Positions 25,855 through 34,872 are shown, counted from the stretch's first letter. The stretch is DNA of 41,196 bases from Candidatus Methanomethylophilaceae archaeon (GCA_028694055.1 JAQUUA010000002.1:1-41196), one strand, 5' to 3'. The notes: generated by a model not told the origin, from the sequence alone. Numbers and translations are program-made.

Positions 25855-26826
25855 TCACTCTTGGTGCCGCATCTCCCGGAAGAGGGACATGGTCTTCTCC
25901 GTGCAGATATGCAGCAAGGCCTCCACGTCTCCCACACCGGATATGCCGGCGGCACCGCCATGTCCACCGCCGTCCGACTCCGTCTCTCCACCGATGGACT
26001 CCAGCAGCTTTCCCAGATGCAGCCCGCGACGGACCACGGACTGGGTGGCCCTGGCGCTGATACGGTATCGCTCCTGGCGTTGCGAGCCTACGAAGGCCAC
26101 ATCCGCACCCAGGTTCAAGAGCCCTCGGCATATGGAGGCCTCGAAGCTGCTGCCTTGGGAGCTGGCCACGATCATATTCCCTATCCGGTCGAAGCGGCAT
26201 CTCTGCGCCCCCTTCATTATGGCCGTGCGTTCTGATGTGCTCACCTCGTTCCGGGTGATGGCCAGGGCCTCGTCCATCTGCAGCTGGGAGGCGTCCATGA
26301 GCTGGGCGAAGGCCCGCAGCAGAGGCGGGCGGGCGAATTGGAAGTGGCCGCTGTCCGTGAGCATCCCGGCCATGAGGGCCAGGGCGGTCTCGGCGTCCGG
26401 CTCCTTCCCGGCCGCTTGCATGACCTCCAGCACCAGTTCTGTGCAGGAGGTCTTGGACGGGTCGCAGAAATAGGTGTCCACGTCCCATTTGTCCGTGCGG
26501 TTGTGATGGTCGATGACCACGGTTTCCCGAGGGAAGCCGCTGAGCGGGGCCAACTGCTCGGGGGAGGAGGTGTCCACCACCAGCACCTGGTCGAAGGAGG
26601 AGAGGTCACAGCTCTCCAGGAACTCCCCGCCCAGACGGTCCAGGACCAGCTTGGCCACCCGGTCCACCCCTCCCGGGGCGCAGATCACGGCCGGGGGGAA
26701 GCACCTCTGCAAGGCATAGGCGGACCCTATGGCATCGGAGTCGGCGTTGGCATGCACCAGTATGACCTTGTTGTCCCGGTCCAGGGCGCGGAGCACATCC
26801 TCTATCATCGCTCTTTGGAACGACAA
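25855..26826 (-). CDS. DHH-family phosphoesterase (RecJ/NrnA-like)
   Basis: This 323-residue cytoplasmic phosphodiesterase carries the family's metal motifs: HANADSDAIGSAYAL (25-39), LVVDTSSPEQL and VVIDHHNRTDKW (the DHH motif). It also has a later Asp in GMLTDSGHFQFA, and a C-terminal DHHA1 domain with GGGHGGAAG. Members degrade small oligonucleotides, cyclic dinucleotide products or single-stranded DNA, and the target here cannot be decided. The gene is single, convergent with tyrS, and followed upstream by a T-rich stretch (26827-26884) separating it from the ABC exporter. Confidence 0.88.
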   Translation of the reverse strand: MSFQRAMIEDVLRALDRDNKVILVHANADSDAIGSAYALQRCFPPAVICAPGGVDRVAKLVLDRLGGEFLESCDLSSFDQVLVVDTSSPEQLAPLSGFPRETVVIDHHNRTDKWDVDTYFCDPSKTSCTELVLEVMQAAGKEPDAETALALMAGMLTDSGHFQFARPPLLRAFAQLMDASQLQMDEALAITRNEVSTSERTAIMKGAQRCRFDRIGNMIVASSQGSSFEASICRGLLNLGADVAFVGSQRQERYRISARATQSVVRRGLHLGKLLESIGGETESDGGGHGGAAGISGVGDVEALLHICTEKTMSLFREMRHQE

Positions 26827-26884
26827 CCGGTATTTTGTTCTTTTGCGAGAAGAAAGGGAAAAAAGAGAAAGGTGTTTGGGATGC

Positions 26885-28210
26885 TCAGACCTTGCGGCTC
26901 CGGCGCAGGCCCTTCATCAAGCTCATGGCGGAACCGTCCTTCTTGAAACGGAAGCCGGTGAGCAGGATGTCCGACTTGTAGAGACGGACGGTGATGAAGA
27001 TGGTGGCCAGCGTGAACACCGTGAGATAGACCATGCCGCCATAGACCAGCAGGGTGTTGTCGAACATCAGGTTGTTCATCCCCATCATGGGATGGGAGAA
27101 CGGGATGGCGAACACCAGGACCTGCAGGAACAGGGGGAGGGTGTTGAAGTCCGTGAACATCACGATGAACATGGGCACCATGGCCAGGAAGCTGATGGGC
27201 AGGGTCAGGCTCTGCGCCGCCTTGTAGTTCTTGGCGAAGGCCCCCAGGATCATGCACAGGCCCAGGGCGCAGAGGATGGCCATGAACATCATCAAGGCCA
27301 GTATGGCCCAGTCCAGGAGATCCAAGGAGAGCCCGTATTGCGCCAGGTCGTAATCCGCCGATGCCAGGTTGAACCCTTGCATGTAATACGCCATGCCGAC
27401 CATGTAGATCAGCCCGAACACCAACCCCACTGAGGCGGAGCCGATGAGCTTGCCGGCCACGATGGTGGTGCGGTTCACCGGCAGGGTGAGCAGGGTCTCC
27501 AGGGTCTTGTTCTCCTTCTCCATGCCCATGGAGGAGATGATGATGCCGCCCACCATGACGATGATTATCATGATGAGGATGGGCATCATCATGTTCTGGG
27601 AGTCCAGGAGGCCGGAGACGGTCATGGGGTCGATGCCGATCATCTCCTTGTCGCCCAGGATGGTGTTGGAGTAGGTCACCAGCGGAGCGGTGGCATTAGC
27701 GGCATCCACGATGCTGCCCTGCCCTTCGATGAGCTCCATGGTGATGGCCGAGGAGATGACGTTCAAGGTGTTGTAGACCGGAGCGGATGACAGGGAATCG
27801 AACAGACCGGTGCCCTTCATGTTCCAATAGACCTGGATGGCGGCTTTCTCGCCGGCTTTGATGCTGGTAGTGAAGTTCTCATCGAATATCAGGAGCGCCG
27901 CCGCCCCTTGATCCTTCATGGCTTGCAGCGCATCCTCGATCTCCGAGGCGGATGTGCCGTTGTAGACCAATGTGACGTTGTAGGCGGCCATGACCTCGAT
28001 GGCGAAGGCGGCGTAGGAGTCGTTCTCCGCCGTGGGGTCCAGGTTTATAACCGCCAGGGTGGCGGAGGACTCTTGGCTCTCGGATATGGCTGTACCGGTG
28101 AGGTTGCCCAAGGAGGCGAACACCAGGGCCATGACCACGATGGGCAGCACGGACGCCGGGGTGAGGAGCTCCTTGACCTCCTTCTTTATGAGGTTGTAGA
28201 GATGGTTCAT
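26885..28210 (-). CDS. ABC-2 type transporter permease (NatB-like)
   Basis: This 441-residue membrane subunit has one N-terminal helix (VLPIVVMALVFASLGNL) and a large extracytoplasmic domain (about 40-215). A cluster of about five helices from MMMPILIMIIIVMVGGIIISS onward completes it, with the family motif EKENKTLETLLTLPVNRT between helices, the hallmark of Na+/drug/lipid ABC-2 exporters. The cargo is unknown; NatAB-type sodium export and antibiotic or peptide export are both possible. The start overlaps the ATPase stop by 4 bp (ATGA). Confidence 0.85.
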   Translation of the reverse strand: MNHLYNLIKKEVKELLTPASVLPIVVMALVFASLGNLTGTAISESQESSATLAVINLDPTAENDSYAAFAIEVMAAYNVTLVYNGTSASEIEDALQAMKDQGAAALLIFDENFTTSIKAGEKAAIQVYWNMKGTGLFDSLSSAPVYNTLNVISSAITMELIEGQGSIVDAANATAPLVTYSNTILGDKEMIGIDPMTVSGLLDSQNMMMPILIMIIIVMVGGIIISSMGMEKENKTLETLLTLPVNRTTIVAGKLIGSASVGLVFGLIYMVGMAYYMQGFNLASADYDLAQYGLSLDLLDWAILALMMFMAILCALGLCMILGAFAKNYKAAQSLTLPISFLAMVPMFIVMFTDFNTLPLFLQVLVFAIPFSHPMMGMNNLMFDNTLLVYGGMVYLTVFTLATIFITVRLYKSDILLTGFRFKKDGSAMSLMKGLRRSRKV

Positions 28211-28926
28211 GGGCTCACCGCCTTGGTGAACACTTCCTCGATGTTGTTGGCGCCGTAACGCTGCTTCAGACCGGCAGGGGTTCCTTCCAGGACCACTTTG
28301 CCATGGTCGATGAGGGCCACCCGGTCGCAGAGGTACTCCACCTCGAACATGTTGTGCGAAGACAGCAGGATGGACACCCCGCTCTTGGCGATCTTCTGGA
28401 TGATCTCCCGGATCTCGAAGGCGTTGACCACGTCCAGACCGGAGGTGACCTCGTCCAGGATGGCGAACTTGGGCTTGGCCATGATGGCCCGGGCGATGAG
28501 CAGACGGCGCATCATCCCCTTGCTGTAGGTCTCCACCTTGCTGTCGATACGGTCGCCCAGGTCGGCGACCTCCATCCCGTAGCGCACCATCTCCCGACGG
28601 GCCTCCCCGTCGGCGAAGAAGGAGGCGATGAAATCCAGATAGGCGCGTCCTGTGAGGTTCTTGTAGGCCCCGGCGTCCTCGGGCAGGTAGCTGATGATCT
28701 TCCTGACCTCGTTGGACTCCGTGGCCACGTCCTTACCGAAGACCTTGATCTCCCCGGAGCTGATGCTCAGGAGGGTGGAGATGATTCTCAGGGTGGTGGT
28801 CTTTCCCGCCCCGTTTGGCCCGATGAGGCCGAAGATCTCCCCATCCCGCACGGTGAAATTGATACCGTCCAGGGCGACGATCTCCCCATAGTTCTTGTAA
28901 AGGTTCTTAACGACAAGCGCATCCAT
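28207..28926 (-). CDS. ABC transporter ATP-binding subunit (NatA-like)
   Basis: This 239-residue ATPase powers the permease encoded immediately downstream. It has the Walker A motif GPNGAGKTTTLR, a Q-loop at YLPEDAGAYKNLTG, and YSKGMMRRLLIAR as a signature motif, in which the usual LSGGQ is reduced to YSKGM as in many NatA-type ABC-2 ATPases. Walker B is FAILDEVTSGLD and the H-loop is LLSSHNMFEVE. CGGAGGATA is the ribosome site just before ATG 28926. The pair forms a two-gene operon behind a strong TATA box. Confidence 0.93.
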   Translation of the reverse strand: MDALVVKNLYKNYGEIVALDGINFTVRDGEIFGLIGPNGAGKTTTLRIISTLLSISSGEIKVFGKDVATESNEVRKIISYLPEDAGAYKNLTGRAYLDFIASFFADGEARREMVRYGMEVADLGDRIDSKVETYSKGMMRRLLIARAIMAKPKFAILDEVTSGLDVVNAFEIREIIQKIAKSGVSILLSSHNMFEVEYLCDRVALIDHGKVVLEGTPAGLKQRYGANNIEEVFTKAVSP

Positions 28927-28957
28927 GGCTTATCCTCCGTGTCCGAGGACTTTTTGA

Positions 28958-28970
28958 TATTATATATAAT
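28958..28970 (-). promoter_or_regulatory. TATA box of the ABC exporter operon
   Basis: On the minus strand ATTATATATAATA, within an AT-rich run about 32-44 bases before the ATPase ATG. It is the clearest TATA box in the window. The site is itself nearly palindromic. Confidence 0.6.
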
Positions 28971-29035
28971 AATGTTTGATGAATAGTTGAAGTCCGGAAG
29001 CATCCGGAGAAAAGAGTGGAAAGGTGTTTCCGCGC

Positions 29036-29392
29036 TCAGTTGGAGCGGGGGGCGCCCATGGCCTTGTTCAGGGTCTCCTGCAGGCTCTGGAACTTCTCAC
29101 GCATGGATTTCTCCTGCCTCTCCAGGGCCTTGACCCGGATGTCCATGGTCTCCACGGACTCCTCCATCTCCTCTTTCAAGGCGGAGCGGTCGGAGGTCTT
29201 GATTAGCAGGGCGCCCACGCTCTTGTAGACCGGGGCTTCGTCGCCGGCTTTCTCCAGCTCGGCGAGGGTGCGCTTCAGCTCCCGCACCTGGGCTTCCATC
29301 TGCATCTTCTGGGTGCTGACGGTCTGGAGCTGCTGTTGCAGCTGCTGGAACTGCGCTATCTGGTTCTGAAGTTGGGGGCTGATGTCATTCAT
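29036..29392 (-). CDS. pfdB: Prefoldin beta subunit
   Basis: This 118-residue subunit of the hexameric prefoldin chaperone captures unfolded proteins for the thermosome. It has the typical N-terminal coiled coil (QLQNQIAQFQQLQQQLQTVS), the central beta hairpin segment VYKSVGALLIKTSD, and a C-terminal coiled coil (MDIRVKALERQEKSMREKFQ). GGTG just upstream with a 1-base gap after the pcc1 stop supports ATG 29392; a GTG three codons earlier is the alternative. It closes the proteasome/exosome superoperon. Confidence 0.93.
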   Translation of the reverse strand: MNDISPQLQNQIAQFQQLQQQLQTVSTQKMQMEAQVRELKRTLAELEKAGDEAPVYKSVGALLIKTSDRSALKEEMEESVETMDIRVKALERQEKSMREKFQSLQETLNKAMGAPRSN

Positions 29393-29393
29393 T

Positions 29394-29627
29394 TCATTCA
29401 CCTATCAATCCGCTGATGTCTTCCGTGATCTTCATCCATCCGAGGTATGAGTTGAGGGCCGCCCTCATGGAGGTGCTGTCATCGGCCTCGATGTCCATCA
29501 CCAGCCTCCCCTCCGCCACATCGGCGGACACCCGGGTGCGGGGGAGTTCCCTCCCCAGCTCCGGGAGCAGGGATGCCAGCATCACCGATGCCTCCGGCGT
29601 CTCCAGCTCCAGGCGGGCCCTCAACAT
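29394..29627 (-). CDS. pcc1: KEOPS complex subunit Pcc1
   Basis: This 77-residue dimerising subunit of KEOPS, the complex that makes the t6A modification on tRNA, is recognised by its size and by features such as the N-terminal strand RARLELETPEA and SADVAEGRLVMDIEADD. A helix, STSMRAALNSYLGWM, follows. Archaeal pcc1 genes usually lie in this same superoperon, between rpoP and pfdB, which supports the call. It is followed by pfdB after a 1-bp gap. Confidence 0.85.
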   Translation of the reverse strand: MLRARLELETPEASVMLASLLPELGRELPRTRVSADVAEGRLVMDIEADDSTSMRAALNSYLGWMKITEDISGLIGE

Positions 29628-29634
29628 GATCGCA

Positions 29635-29772
29635 CTAGTTGGATTTCAGGACCTTCTTGACGTTGGGCCTTTCCTTGTAGAAGATCTTCGATCCGCACTT
29701 CTCACACTGCAGTCCCAGAGCGTTCAGGTTCCTGATGGGCTCATTGCATTTTCCGCATCTGTACAATCTCAT
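29635..29772 (-). CDS. rpoP: RNA polymerase subunit P (Rpb12-like)
   Basis: This 45-residue zinc-ribbon subunit of archaeal RNA polymerase was read directly from the sequence because it is too short for a length cut-off. The protein begins MRLYRCGKCNEPI, has the second Cys pair in LQCEKCGSKIF, and ends YKERPNVKKVLKSN. Two CxxC pairs and the FYKERP motif are diagnostic of RpoP. It starts at ATG 29772 and stops at 29635. Its place between rpl37Ae and pcc1 is the conserved one in archaeal superoperons. Confidence 0.95.
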   Translation of the reverse strand: MRLYRCGKCNEPIRNLNALGLQCEKCGSKIFYKERPNVKKVLKSN

Positions 29773-29785
29773 ACCTCCGAATGGT

Positions 29786-30034
29786 TCACTCCTCGACCTT
29801 GGAGATCAATCTCCGCGGTACGGGGGTGTAGGCGGACGCGGCGAACTTGGCGTCGCATCTGCGGCACATCCAAATGCCGGAGCCCTCCCGCTTCACCGAC
29901 TCGTGGTGGCAGACGGGGCACTCGTGCTTCTGCTTCTGGTGCACCTCCAGGTCCTTGACCCTCCTGCGCACCCTCACACCGTAGCGGGCACCGAATCTGC
30001 CGGCGGCACCGATCTTTGCTGTCCTCTTGGCCAT
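29786..30034 (-). CDS. rpl37Ae: 50S ribosomal protein L37Ae
   Basis: This 82-residue large-subunit ribosomal protein has the family N terminus (AKRTAKIGAAGRFGARYGVR) and a zinc ribbon of the C2C2 type (CPVCHHESVKREGSGIWMCRRCDAKF). The basic N-terminal region contacts rRNA. GGTGATGA precedes the ATG as ribosome site. It follows rrp42 by 6 bp in the superoperon. Confidence 0.95.
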   Translation of the reverse strand: MAKRTAKIGAAGRFGARYGVRVRRRVKDLEVHQKQKHECPVCHHESVKREGSGIWMCRRCDAKFAASAYTPVPRRLISKVEE

Positions 30035-30040
30035 TTGTCA

Positions 30041-30814
30041 TCACCCAATGATGTTTCTGATCTCCTCACCTTTCTCGCGGGAGGCATTGACGACGGCCTT
30101 GACCTCATCCACAGTGAGTGGGCCTTGGCCGCCTTTCTGCATCGCCCTCAGGTCGCCGTTCTCGTCCGTGGTCACGGTGAGACGGGCAGAAGCGATCATT
30201 TCCTCGTCGAAAGTTGGGTCTAATATTAAAGTATTTGCTATCTTGGCCGCGGTCACGGAAATGGGCGTGCAGGTGACTGGTAGAGGGTAGTTCTCCCCCT
30301 TGCCGGCCTCTGCCGCCGGGACCACCGCGGTCTTCAAGGCCGCCACCGCCGCCAGGTTGGAGGCGTCGAAGAGGTTGCCGTCATAGTTAAGGGCATAGAT
30401 GTCGATGAAGCACATCCAGACCGACTCTCCCGGGGTGATGCACAGTTTGTCCACATCCACCATGCCGCTCTCCCGGATGCCTCTGTCGACCACACGGGCC
30501 AACTCGATGGCGTCCTCTCCCGGCGGGCCGGACTCGAAGTCCGAGTGGCCCATGGGTATGAGCTCGGCGCCGGTGGTGAGCACTCCCTTGTTGGGGGTGT
30601 CCGAGAAAGGGGTGCCGATGATGAGTTTGATGCCCACCATGACATCGGTCTTGCCGAAGCGAACACGGGCGGAGCCGTCCGCGGAGTCCACGACATTGGT
30701 CTCGATGCTGATGTCACGGAGGTCCATGGGGGCACGGCCGTCCATGCGCTCGCCCTTCTTCAGGAGCTCGATGATATGGTTCTTGCGGATCTCAGATATG
30801 ATGCTGCGGCTCAT
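30041..30814 (-). CDS. rrp42: Exosome complex subunit Rrp42
   Basis: This 257-residue non-catalytic RNase PH-fold subunit pairs with Rrp41 in the hexameric ring of the archaeal exosome, which degrades RNA 3' to 5'. [34 protein letters not shown] and [19 protein letters not shown] are typical. The frame is open further upstream into rrp41. The true start is ATG 30814, which overlaps the rrp41 stop by 4 bp (ATGA), so translation is coupled. Confidence 0.95.
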   Translation of the reverse strand: MSRSIISEIRKNHIIELLKKGERMDGRAPMDLRDISIETNVVDSADGSARVRFGKTDVMVGIKLIIGTPFSDTPNKGVLTTGAELIPMGHSDFESGPPGEDAIELARVVDRGIRESGMVDVDKLCITPGESVWMCFIDIYALNYDGNLFDASNLAAVAALKTAVVPAAEAGKGENYPLPVTCTPISVTAAKIANTLILDPTFDEEMIASARLTVTTDENGDLRAMQKGGQGPLTVDEVKAVVNASREKGEEIRNIIG

Positions 30815-31551
30815 TCCTCCACCTCCGGGGTCTCCACGGCGTAGCGCCTCTTCAGGGCGTCCTTCTGGAGCTCGTAGATCTCGTAGCAGGCCTTGATGCC
30901 CATGTCCAGGGCAGTCTCGAACTCCTCCTGGGTCATGTGGCCGTCCATCTGCAGGAGCACCACCTCGCCGGTCTTGGGGATGATGGCCATGGGCACATCG
31001 GCCTGGCCGTAGTTGTCCTCCTCCTTGTTGAGGTCCAGGAGCAGCTTGCCGTCGGCCTTGCCCACGGCGATGGCGGGTATGATGTCCTTCATGGGGACGC
31101 CGGCATCGGCCAAAGCCACGGAGGCGGCCACCAGGCCTGCGCAGCGGGTACCGGCGTTGGCCTGCAGGATCTCCATGTAGACATCGATGGACGCACGGGG
31201 GAAGAGCTCGGTCTGCACCACGGACTCCAGGGCCTCGGAGATGATCTTGGATATCTCCACGGATCGGCGGTCCGGTCCCGGGCGCTTCCGGTCGCTGACC
31301 GAGAAGGTCATCATGTTGTACTTGCACTGGATGATGGCCTTGCTGGGGTTCTGCAGGTGCCGAGGGTGGCACTCCCGGGGGCCGTAGACGGCCGCCAGGA
31401 CCTTGTTCTTTCCAAACTCCACATAGGCCGAGCCGTCCGCGTTCTCCAGGACGCCCGCCTCAATCTTGATGTGCCTCAGCTCGTCCGGCCGGCGGCCGTC
31501 GATCCTGAGACCGTTCTCGTCTATGAATTTGATATCGGATTCCATTGACAT
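30811..31551 (-). CDS. rrp41: Exosome complex catalytic subunit Rrp41
   Basis: This 246-residue phosphorolytic RNase PH-fold subunit cleaves RNA 3' ends with phosphate. [20 protein letters not shown] at the N terminus, the RNA-contacting arginines around [15 protein letters not shown], and [20 protein letters not shown] with the phosphate-binding GTR are all seen. So are the active-site Asp residues in [21 protein letters not shown] 31551 is preferred, with GGTGA five bases before it; ATG 31545 and GTG 31560 are also in frame. Confidence 0.96.
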   Translation of the reverse strand: MSMESDIKFIDENGLRIDGRRPDELRHIKIEAGVLENADGSAYVEFGKNKVLAAVYGPRECHPRHLQNPSKAIIQCKYNMMTFSVSDRKRPGPDRRSVEISKIISEALESVVQTELFPRASIDVYMEILQANAGTRCAGLVAASVALADAGVPMKDIIPAIAVGKADGKLLLDLNKEEDNYGQADVPMAIIPKTGEVVLLQMDGHMTQEEFETALDMGIKACYEIYELQKDALKRRYAVETPEVEE

Positions 31552-31567
31552 TGTAATCACCTTGGGT

Positions 31568-32260
31568 TTACTCCACCAATCCTGTTTTCCTGTTCTCCAG
31601 GAGTTCCTTCACCCTCTCCGTGAGACGGTTGGTGTGTGCTTCGGCTGCGATCATCTTGATGGCCTCTTCCGCCACCAGCATGTTGGGCATCTCGCCATCG
31701 ATCCAGATGCGGCCGTTCTGCCCCACGAAGATGCGGCAGTCGGTCATGTTCTGTATCATCTGGATCATCGACCCTCCCTTCCCGATCACACGGGGGACCT
31801 TGGAATGGGAAATGTCCACCAGATGCCCGCCTTCCAGCCTCCTCAGACCGGACTCGTTCAAGGTGACCTGGACCTTCATGGTCTCATCCACCATCAAGAC
31901 CTTGGCCAGTATGACCTGGCCCAAGTTGAGGAATCGGGCGGTGTCTCCGAACTCCACCCTCCATGGCACCTCGTTGACGTGCAGGGGGGCGGGGTAGGGG
32001 GAGTTGATCTCCACCAGCCAGTTCGACGGCCCGATGTCTATGACCACGCCGACGACGGAGTCCCCGGGGTGGGGCATGTAGCGGCCCCCCAGGGGTATGA
32101 CGTTGACATAGTTCGAAGCAATGCTCTTCACGCCCAATAAGGAGGCGTAAATCTTCCCGTCAAGCACGTAGGTGCCATTCCCGGCCTTCAGATCCCCCTC
32201 GTTCAGGAGATCGCCGGGGACGACAACTTCGCGCACCGGCTTGACGTTTTCAGTTTCCAT
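31568..32260 (-). CDS. rrp4: Exosome RNA-binding subunit Rrp4
   Basis: This 230-residue cap subunit sits on the exosome ring and binds RNA. Domains in order are an N-terminal beta domain ([20 protein letters not shown]), an S1 domain (about 65-145, [20 protein letters not shown]) and a KH domain (about 150-230, with [15 protein letters not shown], the GxxG loop). The length and order are standard. ATG 32260 is preferred over a GTG three codons earlier because GTGAT gives a properly spaced ribosome site. Confidence 0.95.
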   Translation of the reverse strand: METENVKPVREVVVPGDLLNEGDLKAGNGTYVLDGKIYASLLGVKSIASNYVNVIPLGGRYMPHPGDSVVGVVIDIGPSNWLVEINSPYPAPLHVNEVPWRVEFGDTARFLNLGQVILAKVLMVDETMKVQVTLNESGLRRLEGGHLVDISHSKVPRVIGKGGSMIQMIQNMTDCRIFVGQNGRIWIDGEMPNMLVAEEAIKMIAAEAHTNRLTERVKELLENRKTGLVE

Positions 32261-32292
32261 AATTATCACATCACGAATGTAAGTATCTGGGT

Positions 32293-32985
32293 CTAGAGCA
32301 GTTTAACCTCTGCTCTGCCCTTGGTCTTGGAGTTCAGCCGGGCGGTCATCTCGTCCCGCACCCCGGCCGGTATCTCCAACACCCCTATCCAGGAGCCGTC
32401 GCCCTGCCATTCATCCCTCTGCACGACGCCGAAGCTCACCAGGTCGTCGAAGCAACGTCCGTAGTCATCCGCCTTCAGGCGCACCGCCACCCGGCTCCTC
32501 TCGAAGCGGATGGGCATCAATGGCCTGAGGACATCCATGGCGGCCTTGACCTGCACGGCCAAGGGCTTGAATGGATCGACTCGGAACTTGGCCTCCTCCA
32601 GCGCCAGCTCTATGCGTAGGGGCGGGTGGGGGGCCTTGGTCTGAGGGTTGATGGCGTTGCGGGAGATCTCGGAGATTATCTTCTTCCTCTTGGACTCCAT
32701 TATCTCCCGGCGCTGCTCGGCGGTGAGCTGCACCTCGCCCCGGACGATGATCTGCCTCATAATCTCCGACACATCATCTGTGCCGAAGACTTCCAGCAGC
32801 TTGTCCTCCGCGGCGCGGGTGCCCTTGCTGGCATTGTGGAAAACCTGGTCCACGGCCGCATGCTCCAAGAGGTCCACGTCCTTGCCGTCCCTGATCATCC
32901 TCGCCACGTCTGGGTCGATGAGGATCTCGAACGTCTCTCCGTGGGACTCCAAGCGTGCGACGATGGCTTCATCCAGATTGACCAT
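32293..32985 (-). CDS. sdo1: Ribosome maturation protein SBDS (Sdo1 homologue)
   Basis: This 230-residue homologue of the Shwachman-Bodian-Diamond protein promotes release of the anti-association factor IF6 from the large ribosomal subunit. The N-terminal SBDS domain ([35 protein letters not shown]) contains the typical [21 protein letters not shown] helical middle ([20 protein letters not shown]) and a C-terminal ferredoxin-like domain follow. ATG 32985 follows GGTGG by five bases. Its place between psmA and rrp4 is conserved across Euryarchaeota. Confidence 0.95.
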   Translation of the reverse strand: MVNLDEAIVARLESHGETFEILIDPDVARMIRDGKDVDLLEHAAVDQVFHNASKGTRAAEDKLLEVFGTDDVSEIMRQIIVRGEVQLTAEQRREIMESKRKKIISEISRNAINPQTKAPHPPLRIELALEEAKFRVDPFKPLAVQVKAAMDVLRPLMPIRFERSRVAVRLKADDYGRCFDDLVSFGVVQRDEWQGDGSWIGVLEIPAGVRDEMTARLNSKTKGRAEVKLL

Positions 32986-33004
32986 GTCTACCACCCCGCC
33001 GGTC

Positions 33005-33718
33005 TCACTCCATCTTCTTCAGGTGCTTGTCCAGCTCCTTCTCCTCCAGACGGCGGAAGGGCTGACCGCTGCGGACCACGCCCACCTCCACATTCTGAGG
33101 CAGGAGCTTCTCCTCCGTGGCAGCCGCCAGGGCACGCAGCCCCAGCTGGAGGGCGTCCTCGAACTTCATGCCCTCCTGGTACTCTTTCTCGAAGAGCTCC
33201 ATGACCGCCGCCCGACCGGAGCCTATGCTGCCGGCCTTGTAGGAGACCAGGGCCCCGGAGGGGTCGGTCTCGAAGAGGTGGAATCCGTAGTCATCCACGC
33301 CAGCCATGAGCAGGGCGGTGCCGAAAGGCCGCACCCCGCCATACTGGGTGTAGTTCTGTTTGTAGTCGCAGATGCGCTTCACTAGGCTCTCCACGCCGAT
33401 GTTCTCGTCGTAGGTGACCTTGTGGACCTGCGCCGCCTGTCTGGCTTGGTCCACGAGGATGCGGGCGTCGGCCACAAGGCCGGAGGTGGCGCATCCGATG
33501 TATTCGTCGATCTGGAAGATCTTCTCGATGGATTTCGGCTCCATCAATCTGCTGGAAATTCTCTTGTCGACGATCAAAACCACGCCGTCCTTGAATTTCA
33601 AGCCGATGGTGGTGGTGCCCCTCTTAACAGCTTCTCGGGCATACTCCACCTGGAACAACCTGCCGTCAGGAGAGAATACCGTTATACCCCTGTCATAAGC
33701 CATTTGTCCTGGTTGCAT
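33005..33718 (-). CDS. psmA: Proteasome alpha subunit
   Basis: This 237-residue subunit forms the outer rings of the 20S proteasome. It has the alpha signature [20 protein letters not shown], the gate region [10 protein letters not shown], and the HbYX pocket Lys in the [10 protein letters not shown] region. The beta subunit is not in the window. ATG 33718 gives the usual MQxxQMAYDR N terminus. A 106-bp gap with a TATA-like element separates it from the RNase P gene upstream, so it may start its own transcript, the superoperon, through to pfdB. Confidence 0.97.
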   Translation of the reverse strand: MQPGQMAYDRGITVFSPDGRLFQVEYAREAVKRGTTTIGLKFKDGVVLIVDKRISSRLMEPKSIEKIFQIDEYIGCATSGLVADARILVDQARQAAQVHKVTYDENIGVESLVKRICDYKQNYTQYGGVRPFGTALLMAGVDDYGFHLFETDPSGALVSYKAGSIGSGRAAVMELFEKEYQEGMKFEDALQLGLRALAAATEEKLLPQNVEVGVVRSGQPFRRLEEKELDKHLKKME

Positions 33719-33766
33719 ATATAACGCTCCAACTATCGCTATTCAGCTTTCGGTTATCAAAAGGCA

Positions 33767-33777
33767 GTATTTATGAA
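33767..33777 (-). promoter_or_regulatory. TATA-like element for the psmA superoperon
   Basis: On the minus strand TTCATAAATAC, about 49-59 bases before the psmA ATG, in the AT-rich 106-bp gap between the RNase P gene and psmA. Its position would give a short leader. Confidence 0.4.
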
Positions 33778-33824
33778 TTTACCTTCTAAAGGCAAGATAG
33801 ATAGTATATGCGGCACTTTTGGAT

Positions 33825-34103
33825 TCAAAGTCCGTAGGCGAGCCGTAGCTTCCTAAGGGTGCCGGAACAAAGGAGGGATTGACCGCCTGCATCCCGCATG
33901 AATGATGTCAGGTCGTCCCTCTCCGCAGGGGAGCATCTCAGAATTGCCAGGTCCTCCTTCACCTGAATCACGTAAGGGACCGGTCGACCGGAGGCCTCTG
34001 CCGCTTGGCGCAGGAATGACAGGAACGCCCCTTTGTCCTTGGATATGAAGGACATCCGGAATATGATGTAACGACGGCGGCCCCGTTTCTCCTTTACGAC
34101 CAT
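33825..34103 (-). CDS. rnp2: RNase P protein component 2 (Pop5-like)
   Basis: This 92-residue protein subunit of archaeal RNase P helps mature tRNA 5' ends. It has the Pop5/Rpp14-type N terminus (KEKRGRRRYIIFRMSF), the central helix GAFLSFLRQAAEA, and AILRCSPAERDDLTSFMRD. Placement just upstream of psmA is the conserved archaeal one. The usual partner rnp3 (Rpp30) is not adjacent here. Sequence similarity is short, so confidence rests on both sequence and position. Confidence 0.8.
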   Translation of the reverse strand: MVVKEKRGRRRYIIFRMSFISKDKGAFLSFLRQAAEASGRPVPYVIQVKEDLAILRCSPAERDDLTSFMRDAGGQSLLCSGTLRKLRLAYGL

Positions 34104-34125
34104 TATCTGCTGTTATGCGCAAGGA

Positions 34126-34872
34126 CTAGAAAAGACCATCCCTTTCCACCATTTCGAAGTGCAGGCCGCATATGGGACAGGTCTGTTCCCGGGATCCCAG
34201 CTTCCAGCCGCACTCGGGACAGAGGTCGTCCAAGACCAGCCCGCATCGGCAGATGCCCTGGCCTTCATGAATGACGGCTTCGCAGACCGGGCAGAGGCGG
34301 GGGACGAAGACCTCGAAGGATTCCCCGCAGCGGGGGCAGGATTCTTGGCCGGTGTGCACCGAGCTTCCGCAGGTGGGGCACTCCATTTCTCCGGCCTCGT
34401 CCGGGAAAAGGGCACCGCATTCACAGGCTTTACCGACCACGGCCCGACCGCAGACCGGGCATATATCGTCGCTCTCCTTCGGTTGGCCAGCGGCCCTCTC
34501 GGCACGGAAATCCCTCTCTATGTACGATGCACCGCAGTAGGGGCAGAAGCCGGTGCGGGAAATGCATACTGGATGGAAGGATTTGCCGCAGTCGCATACT
34601 CGGTACTCGCAACCAGCGCCAACCTCCCCCAGACATATCTGGCAGGTCACGCTCTGGTCCCTCTCTTGCATGTCCTTCTCCAAAGGGGCCTCTTCGATCG
34701 CTTCTGCCGCCAAGTCCTTCCTGGGCCGGAGGAGCTTCCACGCCAGCAACATAAGCAGGACCAAGGCCAGCAACATGCCGGCCAGGAAGAGGTCGGTGCC
34801 GTTCACGGGAATCGTATTGCAGGGGTGATATGAAAAACCATCACATCCTCCCATAATGATTTCGGTGGGCAT
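34126..34872 (-). CDS. Membrane-anchored zinc-finger protein with RING-like domain
   Basis: This 248-residue protein has a single membrane helix near the N terminus (LFLAGMLLALVLLMLLAWKLL, about 29-49) and a long cytoplasmic region rich in Cys. The first finger, about 76-114, runs CQICLGEVGAGC, then VCDCGKSFHPVCI, then CPYC. That is the C-x2-C, C-x-C-G, F-H-x2-C-I, C-P-x-C series seen in RING-H2 fingers, although the first His (usually CGH) is Lys here. At least three more zinc-ribbon pairs follow (CPVCG...CECG, CPTCG...CPRCG, CPECG...CPICG). Function is unknown. It could be a ubiquitin-like E3-type factor or a simple zinc-ribbon scaffold. It sits upstream of rnp2 and the proteasome gene on the same strand. 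ATG 34854 is an alternative start. Confidence 0.65.
   Translation of the reverse strand: MPTEIIMGGCDGFSYHPCNTIPVNGTDLFLAGMLLALVLLMLLAWKLLRPRKDLAAEAIEEAPLEKDMQERDQSVTCQICLGEVGAGCEYRVCDCGKSFHPVCISRTGFCPYCGASYIERDFRAERAAGQPKESDDICPVCGRAVVGKACECGALFPDEAGEMECPTCGSSVHTGQESCPRCGESFEVFVPRLCPVCEAVIHEGQGICRCGLVLDDLCPECGWKLGSREQTCPICGLHFEMVERDGLF

Noticed and set aside
29288-29360. Repetitive CTGCTG/CAGCAG-like stretch resembling a simple repeat.
   Set aside because: It encodes the Gln/Leu-rich coiled coil of prefoldin beta; codon repetition explains it.
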